Notes: generated by a model not told the origin, from the letters alone. Counted from the stretch's first letter, positions 22,079-33,195 are shown. The stretch: 64,000 nt of DNA from Leptodactylus fallax (GCA_947044405.1 CAMRHE010000352.1:930001-994000); one strand, 5' to 3'. Numbers and translations: made by a program.

Positions 22079-22989
22079 ACAAGTGTGATGATTCTGCTTA
22101 AGTGTGGCTATAACTCAGCTGTATTTTGATCTCTGGGTATAGGGTCTCCCTTCTTGCTTGCACTCATTCATAATGTGCACAGCCTACTCATAGGTATATT
22201 GGCAGCAGTGGCCGGGCTGGAACAATAGGGCTTTGTATCCATCACAGCAGGGACCCATTGTATTCCTACACAGCTCTGAGTGATCAAACAAACATGCATT
22301 GTCCAGCTGCACTGGTTGACCAGATATGGCTGAAAACATTGTATCATGTCACTTGGTCTCATCTACATACAAAGGGTCTGGACTTGAGTGGATTATTCTA
22401 TGAGACCTGCTGCCGCCGGTGACCTCATTCTGGGAGGTGGCATAAAGGGTATAAAAGATGAGGTAAGAGTCAGTGGGAGGAGATTATGCTATGGAGTTGA
22501 GACAGACCATCACAGACTACAAGAGAACACCCTGAGGAGATTTTTTGTGATGAGACTACTGGACTAATGCTGAGAGACTGTGATGAGAGCATGCAGGCTG
22601 GATTATCGTATTAATGCCACATGCTAAACAGCCTCCACTGGTTATTCACACATGACAGAGCATGTGTGAGTGTTGGACTATAGAACCACATCAAGGACAT
22701 GTGTGGTAAAGTAACTATTTCACCTATATCCCTTTTATTTTATTTGTACTGTATCTTGTAACTAGTAACTGTTAATGCTTGCATATATCTGCATATCTGT
22801 TCTGAACTGTATATGTTAGATGTTAATACCGACCCATTTAGGGGTTAATAAATATATAAAATTTAGAAAGCTTGTCTTGTATTTATCTGGTGAACCCGAC
22901 ATTCACTGGCGGTGAGTGTGGTTTTATATGAAAGAAGACTCAGGTGGGGCCACAGCGGTGTTGGCGCACTGAGGATCTTTCACAACAAG
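22079..22989. repeat. Target duplication ACAAG flanking the nested LTR
   Basis: ACAAG at 22079-22083 and 22985-22989. Copy D shows the uninterrupted sequence (CTTCACAAGGTTGG on the complement), so the insertion point is directly visible. Confidence 0.88.
22084..22984 (+). mobile_element. Candidate solo LTR, 901 bp
   Basis: It begins TGTGATGATTC and ends CTTTCACA (TG...CA) with a 5-bp duplication on both sides. GGGTATAAAAGATG near 22449 is a good TATA box and TTAATAAATATATAAAA near 22845 holds AATAAA, giving U3-R-U5 order on the plus strand. No internal retroviral or gypsy coding sequence is present, so it is best read as a solo LTR left by LTR-LTR recombination. Family unknown; it is unlike the ERV LTR at 4186. 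Confidence 0.8.
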
Positions 22990-23946
22990 GTTGGCACACA
23001 CTGTTGCTGGTATGTTGGCCCATTCCTCCATGCAGATCTCCTCTAGAGCAGTGATGTTTTGGGGCTGTCGCTGGGCAACATGGACTTTCAACTCCCTCCA
23101 AAGGTTTTCTATGGGGTTGAGCTCTGGAGACTGGCTAGGCCACTCCAGGACCTTGAAATGCTTCTTACGAAGCCACTCCTTTGTTGCCCTGGCGGTGTGG
23201 TTGGGATCATTGTCATGCTGAAAGACCCAGCCACGTTTCATCTTCAATGCCCTTGCTGATGGAAGGAGCGTTGCACTCAAAATCTCACAATACATGGCCC
23301 CATTCATTCTTTCATGTACACGGATCAGTCGTCCTGGTCCCTTTGCAAAGAAACAGCCCCAAAGCATGATGTTGCCACCCCCATGCTTCACAGTAGGTAT
23401 GATGTTCTTTGGATGCAACTCAGCATTCACTCTCCTCCAAACACGAGGAGTTGTGTTTCTACCAAACAGTTCTACTTTGGTTTCATCTGACCATATGACA
23501 TTCTCCCAATACTCTTCTGGAACATCCCAATGCTCTCTAGCAAACTTCAGATGGGCCCGGATATGTACTGGCTTAAGCAGGGGGACACGTCTGGCACTGC
23601 AGGATCTGAGTCCCTGGCGGCGTAGTGTGTTACTGATGGTAGCCTTTGTTACGTTAGTCCAAGCTTTCTGCAGGTCATTCACTAGGTCCCCCCCGTGTGG
23701 GTCTGGGATTTTTGCTCACCATTCTTGTGATCATTTTGACCCCGCGGGGTGAGATCTTGCGTGGAGCCCCTGATTGAGGGAGATTATCAGTGGTCTTGTA
23801 TGTCTTCCATTTTCTAATTACTGCTCCTACAGTTGATTTCTTCACACCAAGCTGCTTGCCTATTGCAGATTCAGTCTTCCCAGCCTGGTGCAGGTCTACA
23901 ATTTTGTTTCTGGTGTCCTTCCACAGCTCTTTGGTCTTCACCATAG
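22924..23946 (-). pseudogene. Tc1 transposase, copy C
   Basis: The N-terminal frame 23675-23944 (89 residues, MVKTKELW start, helix-turn-helix) and the main frame 22924-23682 are separated by a frame change at a run of seven C (23688-23694). The main frame keeps WSDETK, HDNDP and [11 protein letters not shown], so the DD34E triad is present. Its last 19 codons lie in the inserted LTR, replacing the native C-terminus. Apart from these two lesions it is well preserved. Confidence 0.9.
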
Positions 23947-24540
23947 TGGAGTTTGGAGTGTGACTGTTTGAGGTTGTGGACAGGTGTTGCCCATACTGAT
24001 AACAATTTCAAACAGGAGCCATTACTACAGGTAATGAGTGGAGGACAGAGGAGCCTCTTAAAGAAGAAGTTACAGGTCTGTGAGAGCCAGAAATCTTGCT
24101 TGTTTGTAGGTGACCAAATACTTACTTTCCACCATAGTTTGCAAATAAATTCTTAAAAAAATCAGACAATGTGATTTTAAAGATATGTTTTCTCATTTTG
24201 TCTCTCATAGTTGAGGTCTACTTATGATGTCAATTACAGGTCTCTCTCATCTTTTTAAGTGGGAGAATTTGCACAATTGGTGGCTGACTAAATACTTTTT
24301 TCCCCACTGTATAGTTGTGAAACTGCTATGTGTGTACTGCTATACTGGGGAGAATTATTACCACTATACAGACAATTACCAAACAAAACACATCATATAA
24401 TTACCAATAATACCTCTATACTAGGCCCAGGTAGTACACTGCCTCAACATAGTGACAACCTCCATTACACTACATAGTGATGCAAAGACAATAGTCGTGC
24501 ACTACACAATACTTGTATCCTAATAAACATCAGATCAATT

Positions 24541-24955
24541 AAAAGGGTTTTTCTGGCCCCAAATAGATTTTTTTATACTGATAACCTATCCACAGGACAG
24601 GTCATCAGTATGTCAGCATGTAATCTGTCAGGGTTTGACACCCGAACCCCACACAGATTATTTGTTATAGCAGGTTCCAGGTGCCAGACACTGCTTGTGG
24701 ACAGGATGCAGAACTGCTCCTATTCAAGTAATAGGAATGGCGCTCTAATTACCCAGAAGCACCATTATACAGTGGATGGCTCTGCTGTACCACTCCTATT
24801 ACTTGAATAGTAGCGGTGCTGCATCCTGTCCATTAGCAGCTTTCAGCCCCCGGAGGCTGCTAGAACAGTAAGGCCCCGACAGATCACATACTGATGTCCT
24901 ATCCTGTGATAGGTCATAAGTGTCAAAAATCAGTTTGCGGCTGGAAAACCCTAGA
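24541..24955. repeat. MITE-like repeat
   Basis: Starts AAGGGTTTTTCTGGCC just after a TTAA and ends GGCTGGAAAACCCT. The interior holds the inverted pair ACCTATCCACAGGACAGGTC / TCCTGTGATAGGTC. The right TTAA is missing, so classification as a Kolobok-type MITE is tentative. Confidence 0.45.
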
Positions 24956-25500
24956 TCCTCCTTATAAATAGCCCACTTATTAATAACTTATGTCATGGAT
25001 CTAATATGACATAAGTTAAAGTGTTTTAGATAGCGGTGGTTTCCACTGTGGTATGGATCTATGATGTAGACATAGGTGGGGCATCTGTTATGTTTGTGCA
25101 CTGACCCAGGTGATTCATGTAGTCATATGAGAGTTTTTTTTTGGTTTTTTTTGGCACGCGAGAGTAACATGCAGTAACTGAGCAGGACATTATATATCCG
25201 TTGGCAGGTAATATGGTGACTATAGCCATGGTTTGATGCACTATATTATGTATGTTTATATTTATATCTTAATTTATGTGGTTTTAATGAGTATATATGT
25301 ATAGAATTTGATGTTTATAGGAAACTAATGATTGGCTCTTTGTTACAAGGTTGGGGATTGGTGGTTTCTTGTATAAATTGCACTGGAGTCGATGTGTTTA
25401 TTTGCACTTGAGAAAGGTTCCTGTGAGAACCGATACGTGGTGTATTGCTTTTCCAATAAAAGGACATTTTCCATCTTTACAAGTTGCTGGCAGATTGGAT

Positions 25501-25506
<6 letters not shown>

Positions 25507-25551
<45 letters not shown>
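25507..25551. repeat. (TA)n microsatellite
   Basis: About 22 uninterrupted TA units. It produces an alternating Ile-Tyr frame that is not a gene. Confidence 0.95.
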
Positions 25552-25556
<5 letters not shown>

Positions 25557-26436
25557 GGAGCCATTTGTAAAGAATATCTATTAATAATAAGGCTGGGGAA
25601 ACTATTACATAAGGGGGGGGGGGCTAATATTAACAATAATATTACCCTGGACTTATTAAAACTAATTCCTGTTCATAAATGTCTGCTCACCTTATCAGTC
25701 ATAAAGCCTTTTAATTTCACAGAAAATAATAAAACTTACTCACCTTACCATGCTCTACCACTGAGTCCTGATGCTGAAGCCTCTCCCTGCTTATGGACTC
25801 CAGAGCAGGTCCTGCAGAGGGGGCACGATGCAATCATCTACTCCATCATCGCTCCCCTTCGTCTATGCAGTCATCTACTGTATGTCAGAGCAGATCCCTG
25901 CTCTATCATAGATGTCTACAGTATTGGCGTGCATAGCCATGTACATACACACGTGTTTCTAGGGCTCCCCTGATCCGGGTCACCAGACCAAACGTGTGGT
26001 GTTGCAGATCCCAGGGCCCTTTTGGAGACGGGGACCCTGGGCATTTGCCCAGTTTGCCCCCCCCCTAACGCGGGCCCTGCTGACAGCCCAGTGATAACTC
26101 TAGGCTGTAAGTACTGCCTTTCTATCAGTGCCAAAACTAATGACACCAATATCTCCAGCACTGCTTATGGGAAAGCTGACAGTGCGCTGAATTCTGCATC
26201 CTAAGGACATTAAAAGGGGACGTGCGGACATTTCCCCACCGGATTGTTGCGGCACCCGGGTTAGGGAAACGCTGCTCTATATAAACAATCTGATCCACAA
26301 GACTACAGCAAACTTGGACATACATATGAAAAAAGTACAATGTATTATAAAGTAAGCCTTGATATTATAGGCCGGTAATGAAGGTTTTTACGGAGATGCT
26401 ATGTTGGAGTATCTCGTATCTCAATGAAAATAACCT

Positions 26437-26590
26437 TAGTTTAGGTTCACATCTGTACGGAGGACTTTTCTCTCCTCCCGTTTCAGTATAAAAGCGTCGG
26501 AAACCTAATGGACACCCGGTGGACTCCATTATAGTGAAAAACATGGCTAGCACACTGACTATGCACACAGTAGTGTGCATGAGGCCTAAA
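26437..26590. repeat. MITE-like fragment
   Basis: Starts TTTAGGTTCACATCTG and shares the ACTTTTCTCTC and CCATTATAGTG segments with the repeat at 30329-30546. Confidence 0.4.
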
Positions 26591-26990
26591 ACACTTGATC
26601 AGCATAGGTTTTTGCAGGATCAGTGTGGTCAGACTAATCCTATCAGTGGAGGAGATAAGTTCCTGACTGTACCTGGGGAAGGCTGCGAATATACTGTATC
26701 TGGACTTTTCAAAAGCATTTGATAATGTATAACTTGAACAGTTTGCACTGTATATAAAATGAGAATATTGGGCCTGAGAAAAACATGTGTATTTGGGTTC
26801 ATAACTGACTTAGTGATAGGAAATAGAGGGTACTTATTAATAGTAACTACTCAGACTGGGTCACAATCACCAATGAGGTGCCAAATATTCTTTTTAACGT
26901 TTATAAATGACTTTGTAAAGGGAGTAGGATTTCCATATTTACAGATAATATTAAGCTCTGTAAAGTAATCAAAACTGAGTACGATAGTAG
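26590..26990 (+). pseudogene. Decayed non-LTR reverse transcriptase fragment (CR1/Rex-like)
   Basis: One forward frame gives ILYLDFSKAFDNV near 26692-26728, the first catalytic aspartate motif of LINE reverse transcriptases. After a gap come a FINDFVKG segment (about 26900) and a degraded equivalent of FADDTKL (about 26935). Several stops and frame changes. Clade assignment is tentative. Confidence 0.6.
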
Positions 26991-27117
26991 AATATTATAG
27001 GTGTTTGATGTGAGCAATACAACTTTCTTTATTATACAGTACATTTTAGTGTGCATACATGTACGTTTTTTTGTGCAGTATCCTAGTCCTTTGGTCCTTG
27101 ATCCTGTTATTATTATA

Positions 27118-28680
27118 CAGTCATGGCCAAAAGTTTTGAGAATGATACAAATATTAATTTTTACAAAGTCTACTGCTTCAGTTTTTCTAATGGCAATTTG
27201 CATATACTCCAGAATGTTATAAAGAGTGATCTGCTTAACAGCAATTACTTGCAAAGTCAATATTTGCCTAGAAAATGAACTTTATCCCCCAAAACACATT
27301 TCAACATCATTGCAGCCCTGCCTTAAAAGGACCACCTAACATCGTTTCAGTGATTGCTCCATTAACACAGGTGTGGGTGTTGATGAGGACAGGGCTGGAG
27401 ATCAATCTGTCATGATTAAGTAAGAATGACACCACTGGACACTTTAAAAGGAGGCTGGTGCTTGCCATCATTGTTTGTCTTCTGTTAACCATGGTTATCT
27501 CTAAAGAAACACGTGCAGTCATCATTGCACTGCACAAAAATGGCCTAACTGGGAAGAGTATTGCAGCTAGAAAGATTGCACCTCAGTCAACAATCTATCG
27601 CATCATCAAGAACTTCAAGGAGAGAGGTTCCATTGGTGCCAAAAAGGCTCCAGGGCGCCCAAGAAAGACCAGCAAGCGGCAGGACCGTCTCTTAAAAGTG
27701 TTTCAGCTGCGGGATCGGGCTACCAGCAGTGCAGAGCTTGCTGAGGAATGGCAGCAGGCAGGTGTGAGTGCATCTGCACGCACTGTGAGGCGGAGACTCT
27801 TGGAGCAAGGCCTGGTCTCAAGGAGGGCAGCAAAGAAGCCACTTCTCTCCAGAAAAAACATCAGGGACAGGCTGATATTCTGCAAAAGGTACAGGGAGTG
27901 GACTGCTGAGGACTGGGGTAAAGTCATTTTCTTTGATGAATCCCCTTTTCGATTGTTTGGAACATCTGGAAAACTGCTTAATCGGAGAAGAAGAGGTGAG
28001 CGCTACCACCAGTCTTGTCTCATGCCAACTGTAAAGCATCCTGAAACCATTCATGTGTGGGGTTGCTTCTCAGCCAAGGGAATCGGCTCTCTCACAGTCT
28101 TGCCTAAAAACACAGCCATGAATAAAGAATGGTACCAAAATGTCCTCCAAGAGCAACTTCTCCCAACCGTCCAAGAGCAGTTTGGCACTCAACAATGCCT
28201 TTTCCAGCATGATGGAGCACCTTGCCATAAAGCAAAGGTGATAACTAAATGGCTCAGGGAACAAAACATAGAGATTTTGGGTCCATGGCCTGGAAACTCC
28301 CCAGATCTTAATCCCATTGAGAACTTGTGGTCAATCATTAAGAGACGGGTGGACAAACAAAAACCAACAAATTCAGACAAAATTAAAGCATTGATTCTGC
28401 AAGAATGGACTGCTATCAGTCAGGATTTGGTCCAGAAGTTGATTGAGAGCATGCCAGGGAGAATTGCAGAGGTCCTGAAGAAGAAGGGTCAACACTGCAA
28501 ATATTGACTTGCTGCATTAACTCATTCTGTCAATATAAGCTTCTGTTACTCATAATATGAATGCAATTATATTTCTGTATGTGATAAAAACATCTGACAA
28601 ACACACATAAAAACCAGAGGGCAGCAGATCATGTGAAAATATAATATTTGTGTCATTCTCAAAACTTTTGGCCATGACTG
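27118..28680 (+). mobile_element. Tc1-like transposon copy F, structurally complete
   Basis: 1563 bp between TA dinucleotides (27116-27117 and 28681-28682). Ends CAGTCATGGCCAAAAG and CTTTTGGCCATGACTG match perfectly over the first 25 bases, and the following bases to about 40 match with one or two differences. It encloses a single uninterrupted transposase. No other Tc1 in this window has both complete ends and an intact frame. Confidence 0.95.
27458..28507 (+). CDS. Tc1-family transposase, intact, DD35E-type
   Basis: 349 codons; the likely start is either 27458 or the in-frame ATG at 27491 (MVISKETR), which better matches Tc1 relatives and removes a hydrophobic leader. Residues 13-125 form the paired-like DNA-binding region, with GRPRK (66-70) as an AT-hook-like linker between the two helix-turn-helix parts. 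Catalytic residues: D160 (FFDESPF), D252 (FQHDGAP) and E288 (DLNPIENLW). I count 35 residues between D252 and E288, one more than the DD34E copies in this window. It would cut at the inverted repeats and insert at TA. No stop or frame change. Whether it is active depends on substitutions that cannot be judged here. Confidence 0.93.
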   Translation: MLAIIVCLLLTMVISKETRAVIIALHKNGLTGKSIAARKIAPQSTIYRIIKNFKERGSIGAKKAPGRPRKTSKRQDRLLKVFQLRDRATSSAELAEEWQQAGVSASARTVRRRLLEQGLVSRRAAKKPLLSRKNIRDRLIFCKRYREWTAEDWGKVIFFDESPFRLFGTSGKLLNRRRRGERYHQSCLMPTVKHPETIHVWGCFSAKGIGSLTVLPKNTAMNKEWYQNVLQEQLLPTVQEQFGTQQCLFQHDGAPCHKAKVITKWLREQNIEILGPWPGNSPDLNPIENLWSIIKRRVDKQKPTNSDKIKALILQEWTAISQDLVQKLIESMPGRIAEVLKKKGQHCKY

Positions 28681-28682
28681 TA

Positions 28683-28900
28683 CACTCTATTTGTTAGTTA
28701 ACTGTCCTGTATTACCAATTCCTTTTCATGTTGTTTCTATGCAGTCTTGGTTGCTGCCATCTGCTGGCCAGAATTTGCATGCCGCATGCTTTGTTGTTTA
28801 TAATTAAAGTTTTTCTCTCTGGGCGTGGTTTTAGGCAGCCTTGGTCCATATCACTTCCTGCAGCCATTTTAGTTCTCCAAAGCTGTGTGACTAGACATGG
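28683..28900. other. Non-coding interval
   Basis: Nothing recognised; ordinary A+T-rich sequence. Confidence 0.4.
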
Positions 28901-29142
28901 TTATTATTATTACTTATATAGCGCCATCATATTCCGCAGTGCTTTACAGACATTGACAGTCACTATCCCATATAGGGCTCACAAGCTACATTCCCTATCA
29001 GTATGTCTTTGGAGTGTGGGAGGAAACCCACGCAAACACAGGGAGAACATGCAAACTCCTTGCAGATGTTGTCCCTGGCAGGATTCGAACCCAGGACTCC
29101 AGCGCTGCAAGGCTGCAGTGCTATCCACTGAGCCACCGTGCC
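28901..29142 (-). mobile_element. tRNA-derived SINE (V-SINE-like)
   Basis: On the minus strand it starts GGCACGGTGGCTCAGTGG (an A-box type sequence, complement at 29125-29142), with a B-box GGTTCGAATCC (complement of 29082-29092). A conserved body follows, including AGGAGTTTGCATGTTCTCCC, and a GGCGCTATATAAGTAATAAT tail. The head is tRNA-like and the length fits a SINE. It is well preserved; compare the more decayed copy at 55781. Confidence 0.8.
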
Positions 29143-29420
29143 AGAATGGAGTTTCTCCTGATAGGTCCTTCCTCCAGCAACTCCAATCTAGTCACCTCAC
29201 TAGTGAACAGTCTAGAATGGAGTTGCTGGAGGGAGGACCTACCAGGAGTAACTCCATTCTAGACAATTCATTACTGAGATGACTAGATTGGAGTTGCTGG
29301 AGGGAGAACCTGCTAGAAACAACTCCAATGTAGACAGTTCATTACTGAGGTGACTAGAATGGAGTTGCTTACAGGAGCTGCCGCCAGAAACTCCAATCTA
29401 GTCACCTCGCTACAGGAGAA
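29143..29420. repeat. Tandem array of palindromic units, about 72 bp
   Basis: About four units, each with GAATGGAGTTGCTGGAG and its complement-like AACTCCATTCTAG, joined by ATTACTGAGGTGACTAG. Each unit could form a stem. The core ACTCCATTCTAG recurs in the next array and at 36086. Confidence 0.75.
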
Positions 29421-29463
29421 GCTAGAGGGAGGATCCTGGAGTCAGAACTGGCCAAGAGGGACA

Positions 29464-29500
29464 TGATATACTGTATATATAAATATATATATAAATGTAT

Positions 29501-29552
<52 letters not shown>
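29464..29552. repeat. TA-rich microsatellite
   Basis: Interrupted then pure (TA)n tract. Antisense open frames here are low-complexity artefacts. Confidence 0.9.
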
Positions 29553-29557
<5 letters not shown>

Positions 29558-29754
29558 TTTGTGAGTGCCATATGTATATATAATTTGCACCAGACCAGTT
29601 TTGAGACATTGTGCGGATATGGTCTGAACAGGGCGGTGACGCCTCGGCCTGACGTGTTGTTGTAAGTGATAATGGAAATATATGGCAATTCATAACTGAC
29701 ATAGATCTAAATTCTGACGTATCGCTGTGCGCCTGATTTATGAGTATATAGTTA

Positions 29755-30010
29755 CTGCAGGTAGGTTCATGGTGTCAGTATATTCTGTAGTTGCTGTAGG
29801 TAGGTCCTCATTACAACTCCATTCTAGCTGTTTCACTACAAAATTGACTACAATGGAGTTGTTGCAGGTCGATTCATAGTCTCAGTATATTCTGTAGTTG
29901 CTATAGGTAGGTCCTCCTTACAGCAACTCCATTCTAGGTGTCTCACTATTGACCTGACTAGAATGGAGTTTCTGCAGGTAGGTTCATGGTTTCAGTGTAT
30001 TTTGTACAGG
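29755..30010. repeat. Tandem repeat, about 108-110 bp unit
   Basis: Units start near 29755, 29863 and 29972 with TGCAGGTAGGTTCATGG and include TATTCTGTAGTTGCT and AACTCCATTCTAG. Two full copies and a partial third. Confidence 0.8.
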
Positions 30011-30328
30011 TTGGTCAGTATAGGGTCTATATCTAACACTAAGCTCCCCATACAGCAATATTAATAAAACAAACAACATCGACATTTTAAAAAATATATT
30101 TGATTGAAATAAAACCCTCCGCACAAACCTCATTAACCATTTTATTTATTTATCTTTTTTTTTTTTTTTATAAGCCCACCTCCACTGGTTATCAACGTAG
30201 TCTATAAAAGCCAAATAAAATCCATACCCCCCTTCCCCCCCAATGATCCTACTTAACTGTCCAGGTCTTGTATTGCCTGCTCTCATGGAATAAACCAGCC
30301 AATGGCGTGTCATGTGATGGGGTTAATA

Positions 30329-30546
30329 GAGTAAAGCTAGGATCACATCTGCGGCTGGTTCTACGTCATCGGGGGACCAGAATGATGGAGAGCCAGACTG
30401 CTAAAACAGCGGCTACCCATGAACACCAGCGGACCCCATTAACTGTAATGGGATCAGTCGTTTCCATACTGAAAGGGGCAGAGAGAAAAGTCCTCCATGC
30501 AGGACTTTTCTCTCTGCCGATTTCTGCGGCCGATGTGAACTTAGCC
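30329..30546. repeat. MITE with inverted ends
   Basis: Left end CTAGGATCACATCTGCGGC and right end GGCCGATGTGAACTTAGCCT are imperfect inverted repeats; an inner pair GAGAAAAGTCC / GGACTTTTCTC also folds. Related segments occur at 12905, 26437 and 56208. Target duplication not resolved. Confidence 0.55.
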
Positions 30547-30611
30547 TCAAATGAAGTCTAGTAACCCCCCTTTTTTGGTTATTTGAGCACCAGAATGTGA
30601 GGACTCCTACT

Positions 30612-30805
30612 GAAAGGATAGTAACTCAGGATAGGCAATCAGTGCAGAGGTACCCTGCAGATCTCTGCTGCTGTACAAACTGTAGTGACGAGTGTAGGTA
30701 CCACAGCGCTGCCCCATTAAAGTCTCTGTACCAGAGATCTGCAGGGGTATCAGGTGTTGGGCCCCCCTGCAGATCTAATATTGATGGCCTATCCTGAGAA
30801 AGTGG
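30612..30805. repeat. Foldback repeat fragment
   Basis: ACTCAGGATAGGCAATCA near 30626 and TGATGGCCTATCCTGAG near 30782 are inverted, with CTGCAGATCT also on both sides. No coding content. Confidence 0.5.
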
Positions 30806-31740
30806 ATAAATCCTTGAGGGAGGCACCCCACGTGGCCTATACGCCGCGATTTGCCAGCGGCAGAAACGTGGCGGAAAAAAACACAAGTCGTGGTTTGGAA
30901 ATCGCTGAATGTTAATTATAACTACAGAAACGCCGGAAGCTTCCATATGTGTATAATTGAAGCAGAAAGTCCACAGAGGAAACCTGCGGCTTTTCCCGCA
31001 GCACTTTTATGTTGCGGGACGCTATGTGGGCCCTTAGCCTTAACCACAGTCATGTCAAGCTTGTGATTAACCCCTTCTTGGATAATCAGCAATTCAATCA
31101 CTTAGATGGAATCACTGATTGCAGGAGGTTTGGGGAGTCCTTGGTGAATACATTGGGGGACAAGTTATATTAATGAATATGGGGGCAGAACACAGACAGC
31201 CTGCTATGCAAATAAAGTATAGCAGCCCTAATGTTCCTTAGGGATGCACCTACTATACAGAAACATTTGTTAGAGTTGCTAACTCGTGCACTAGAAAGGG
31301 TTAATTGTAGTCATAATTTGACCACAACTAAACCTAAGTGCAGGGGTTAGTCACGGTCAAGGGTTTACACTCGGTCAAGAAACACAGACAAGTTATGTCT
31401 AGGATTCGCACAAACACTGCTATCATTATATTCTGGGGTCATTTCAGACCCCAGAGTATAATGATCGGAGGGCCAGGGGAGGTGAGGGAACATAAAAAAC
31501 AACGTTACTTACCTCTCCTACGCTCCGCAGGCTTCAGGCCTGTTTGGTGATGTCATGTAGGCAGGGCCTGCGTCATTATGCGTCACTACGCCGAACCGGC
31601 TCTTGCGAGATCTGGTCCAACATCGAAGATGGCCGAAGTGCGGGGAGTGCGCCGGAGCCAGAAAGAGGAAAGTGACATTGCTTTTTTTTGTTTGTATCCT
31701 CCCCTGGGTCTCCAATCATTATACTGTGGGGTCAGTGACC
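30806..31740. other. Non-coding interval with a repeat shared with 49590-49870
   Basis: No gene. A block at about 31430-31735 (TATAATGATCGG, CTACGCTCCGCAGG, CATTATGCGTCACTACGC, ATTATACTGTGGGGTC) shares segment order with 49590-49870 inside another hAT, so it is probably a relic of a related element. Confidence 0.4.
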
Positions 31741-32801
31741 CCCACAGCCTCCCCTCACACACAGGCAGCACCCCTAGAGACCCCCCCCACTTACATGAAG
31801 ACAGCACCGCACACAGGCAGCAGCCTCTCAGGGACTCCTCTTCCCAAGGCACAAACGGCAGCCCCTAGGGTCCGGATCACCCCAGCACACAGACGGCAGC
31901 TCCTCAAGGACTGGAGCGCCCCCCCCCCCCCCCCCTTAGCATACAAGCGGCATCCCCCCAAGGACCGGAGCACCCTCCCCTTTAGCACACAAGTGGCAGC
32001 CCCACAGGGACCATACTTCTCCCAGCACACAAGCGGCAGACCCCCAGGGAACAGACTTCTCCCAGCACACAGGCGGCAGCCCACCAGGGACTGGAGACCC
32101 CAACACATAGGTGACGTCACCCCAGGGGCCAGACCCCTCCAACACACAGGCAGCACCCCCACACGCACACAGGTGGTAGCACCCCAGGGACCACCATCAG
32201 CAACCCCCACCCACAGAGAGGCAGCACCACAGGAACCCCCCCACTTACATGAAGATAGTACCCAAAGGACCCGCACACCACACGGAAGCACCCCTCGGAC
32301 CCTCCACCAGCACCCCCTCACACACACAGCTCTCCAGGGACCCCCAAACATGCACACAGGTGGCAGCGCCCTGGGACCACTTCCAGAACCCCCTCTCACA
32401 CAAAAGCAGTACCCCAGGAACCCCACACACAAAGTCAATACCCCAGGGATCCCACAAAGACACATGCAGCAAACCCCCCAGGGACCTGAACCCCACAAGA
32501 CCCTGCCCATTACATGCAAGCAGCACCCCAGGGACCCCTGCTCCCCATTTAGATGACAGAAGCACCCCAAGGACCCCTGCCCCCCTTTAAATGCCAGCAG
32601 CATCCCAAAGGACCCCTGCCCCTCCCCCCCTTTAGATGCCGGAAGTACACCAAGGACGCATGCTCCCATATTTAGATGCCAATGACACCCCAGGGACCCG
32701 TGTCTCCACCCCTTTAGTTGCCGGAAGCACACCAGGAACCCCTGCCCCCTATCCATGCCAGCAGCATCCCCCCTTAGATGCCGAGGACCCATTACCCCCT
32801 A
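31741..32801. repeat. C-rich degenerate tandem array
   Basis: Repeats of about 35-40 bp built on CAGCACCCCAGGGACCCC and TTAGATGCCAGCAG. The array continues after the Tc1 insertion at 35563-35770. Low complexity keeps long frames open on both strands (up to 333 codons); these are not genes. Confidence 0.8.
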
Positions 32802-33195
32802 TACAGTGCCTTGCAAAAGTATTCGGCCCTCTTGAACTTTTCAACCTTTTGCCACATTTCAGGATTCAGACATAAGGATATAAAATTTTAATTTTTTGGT
32901 GAAGAATCAACAACAAGTGGGACACAATTGTGAAGTGGAACGAAATTTATTGGTTATTTTAAACTTTTGTAAAAAATAAAAAACTGAAAAGTGGGGCGTG
33001 CAATATTATTCGGTCCCTTTACGTTCAGTGCAGCAAACTCACTCCAGAAGTTCAGTGAGGATCTCTGAATGATCCAATGTTGTCCTAAATGACTAATGAT
33101 GATAAATATAATCCACCTGTGTGTAATCAAGTCTCCGTATAAATGTACCTGCTCTGTGATAGTCTCAAGGTTCTATTTAAAGCACAGAGAGCATC

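Larger units (their letters stand above)
21800..24309 (-). mobile_element. Tc1-like transposon copy C, carrying a nested LTR
   Basis: Ends CAGTGGGGAAAAAAAG and CTTTTTTCCCCACTG between TA dinucleotides (21798-21799, 24310-24311). Without the inserted 22084-22984 plus duplication it would be about 1.6 kb. Terminal repeats of about 200 bp include an inner GTATTTGGTC motif near 21990 and 24115. Same family as copy D (43324-44704). Confidence 0.93.
21618..26079. mobile_element. hAT-like composite element, 4.5 kb
   Basis: Ends CAGGGCCGGTTTTA and CGCGGGCCCTG, flanked by a perfect 8-bp duplication CTGACAGC (21610-21617 and 26080-26087). It shares both end types with the element at 45615-52236 (CAGGGCCGGTTTTA; right-end TTTGCCCCCCCCTAACG). 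No hAT transposase inside. It holds a Tc1 with a nested LTR, a MITE-like repeat and a TA microsatellite. Confidence 0.88.

Noticed and set aside
25392..25973. 193-codon frame across the (TA)n tract
   Set aside because: Held open by the microsatellite; alternating Ile-Tyr and no conserved segment.
29081..29142. tRNA gene suggested by A and B boxes
   Set aside because: The boxes belong to the head of a 240-bp SINE; no complete cloverleaf with acceptor stem is present.
31603..32792. Open frames of 317 codons (plus) and 333 codons (minus)
   Set aside because: They run through the C-rich tandem array; composition is purely that of the repeat and both strands are open at once.
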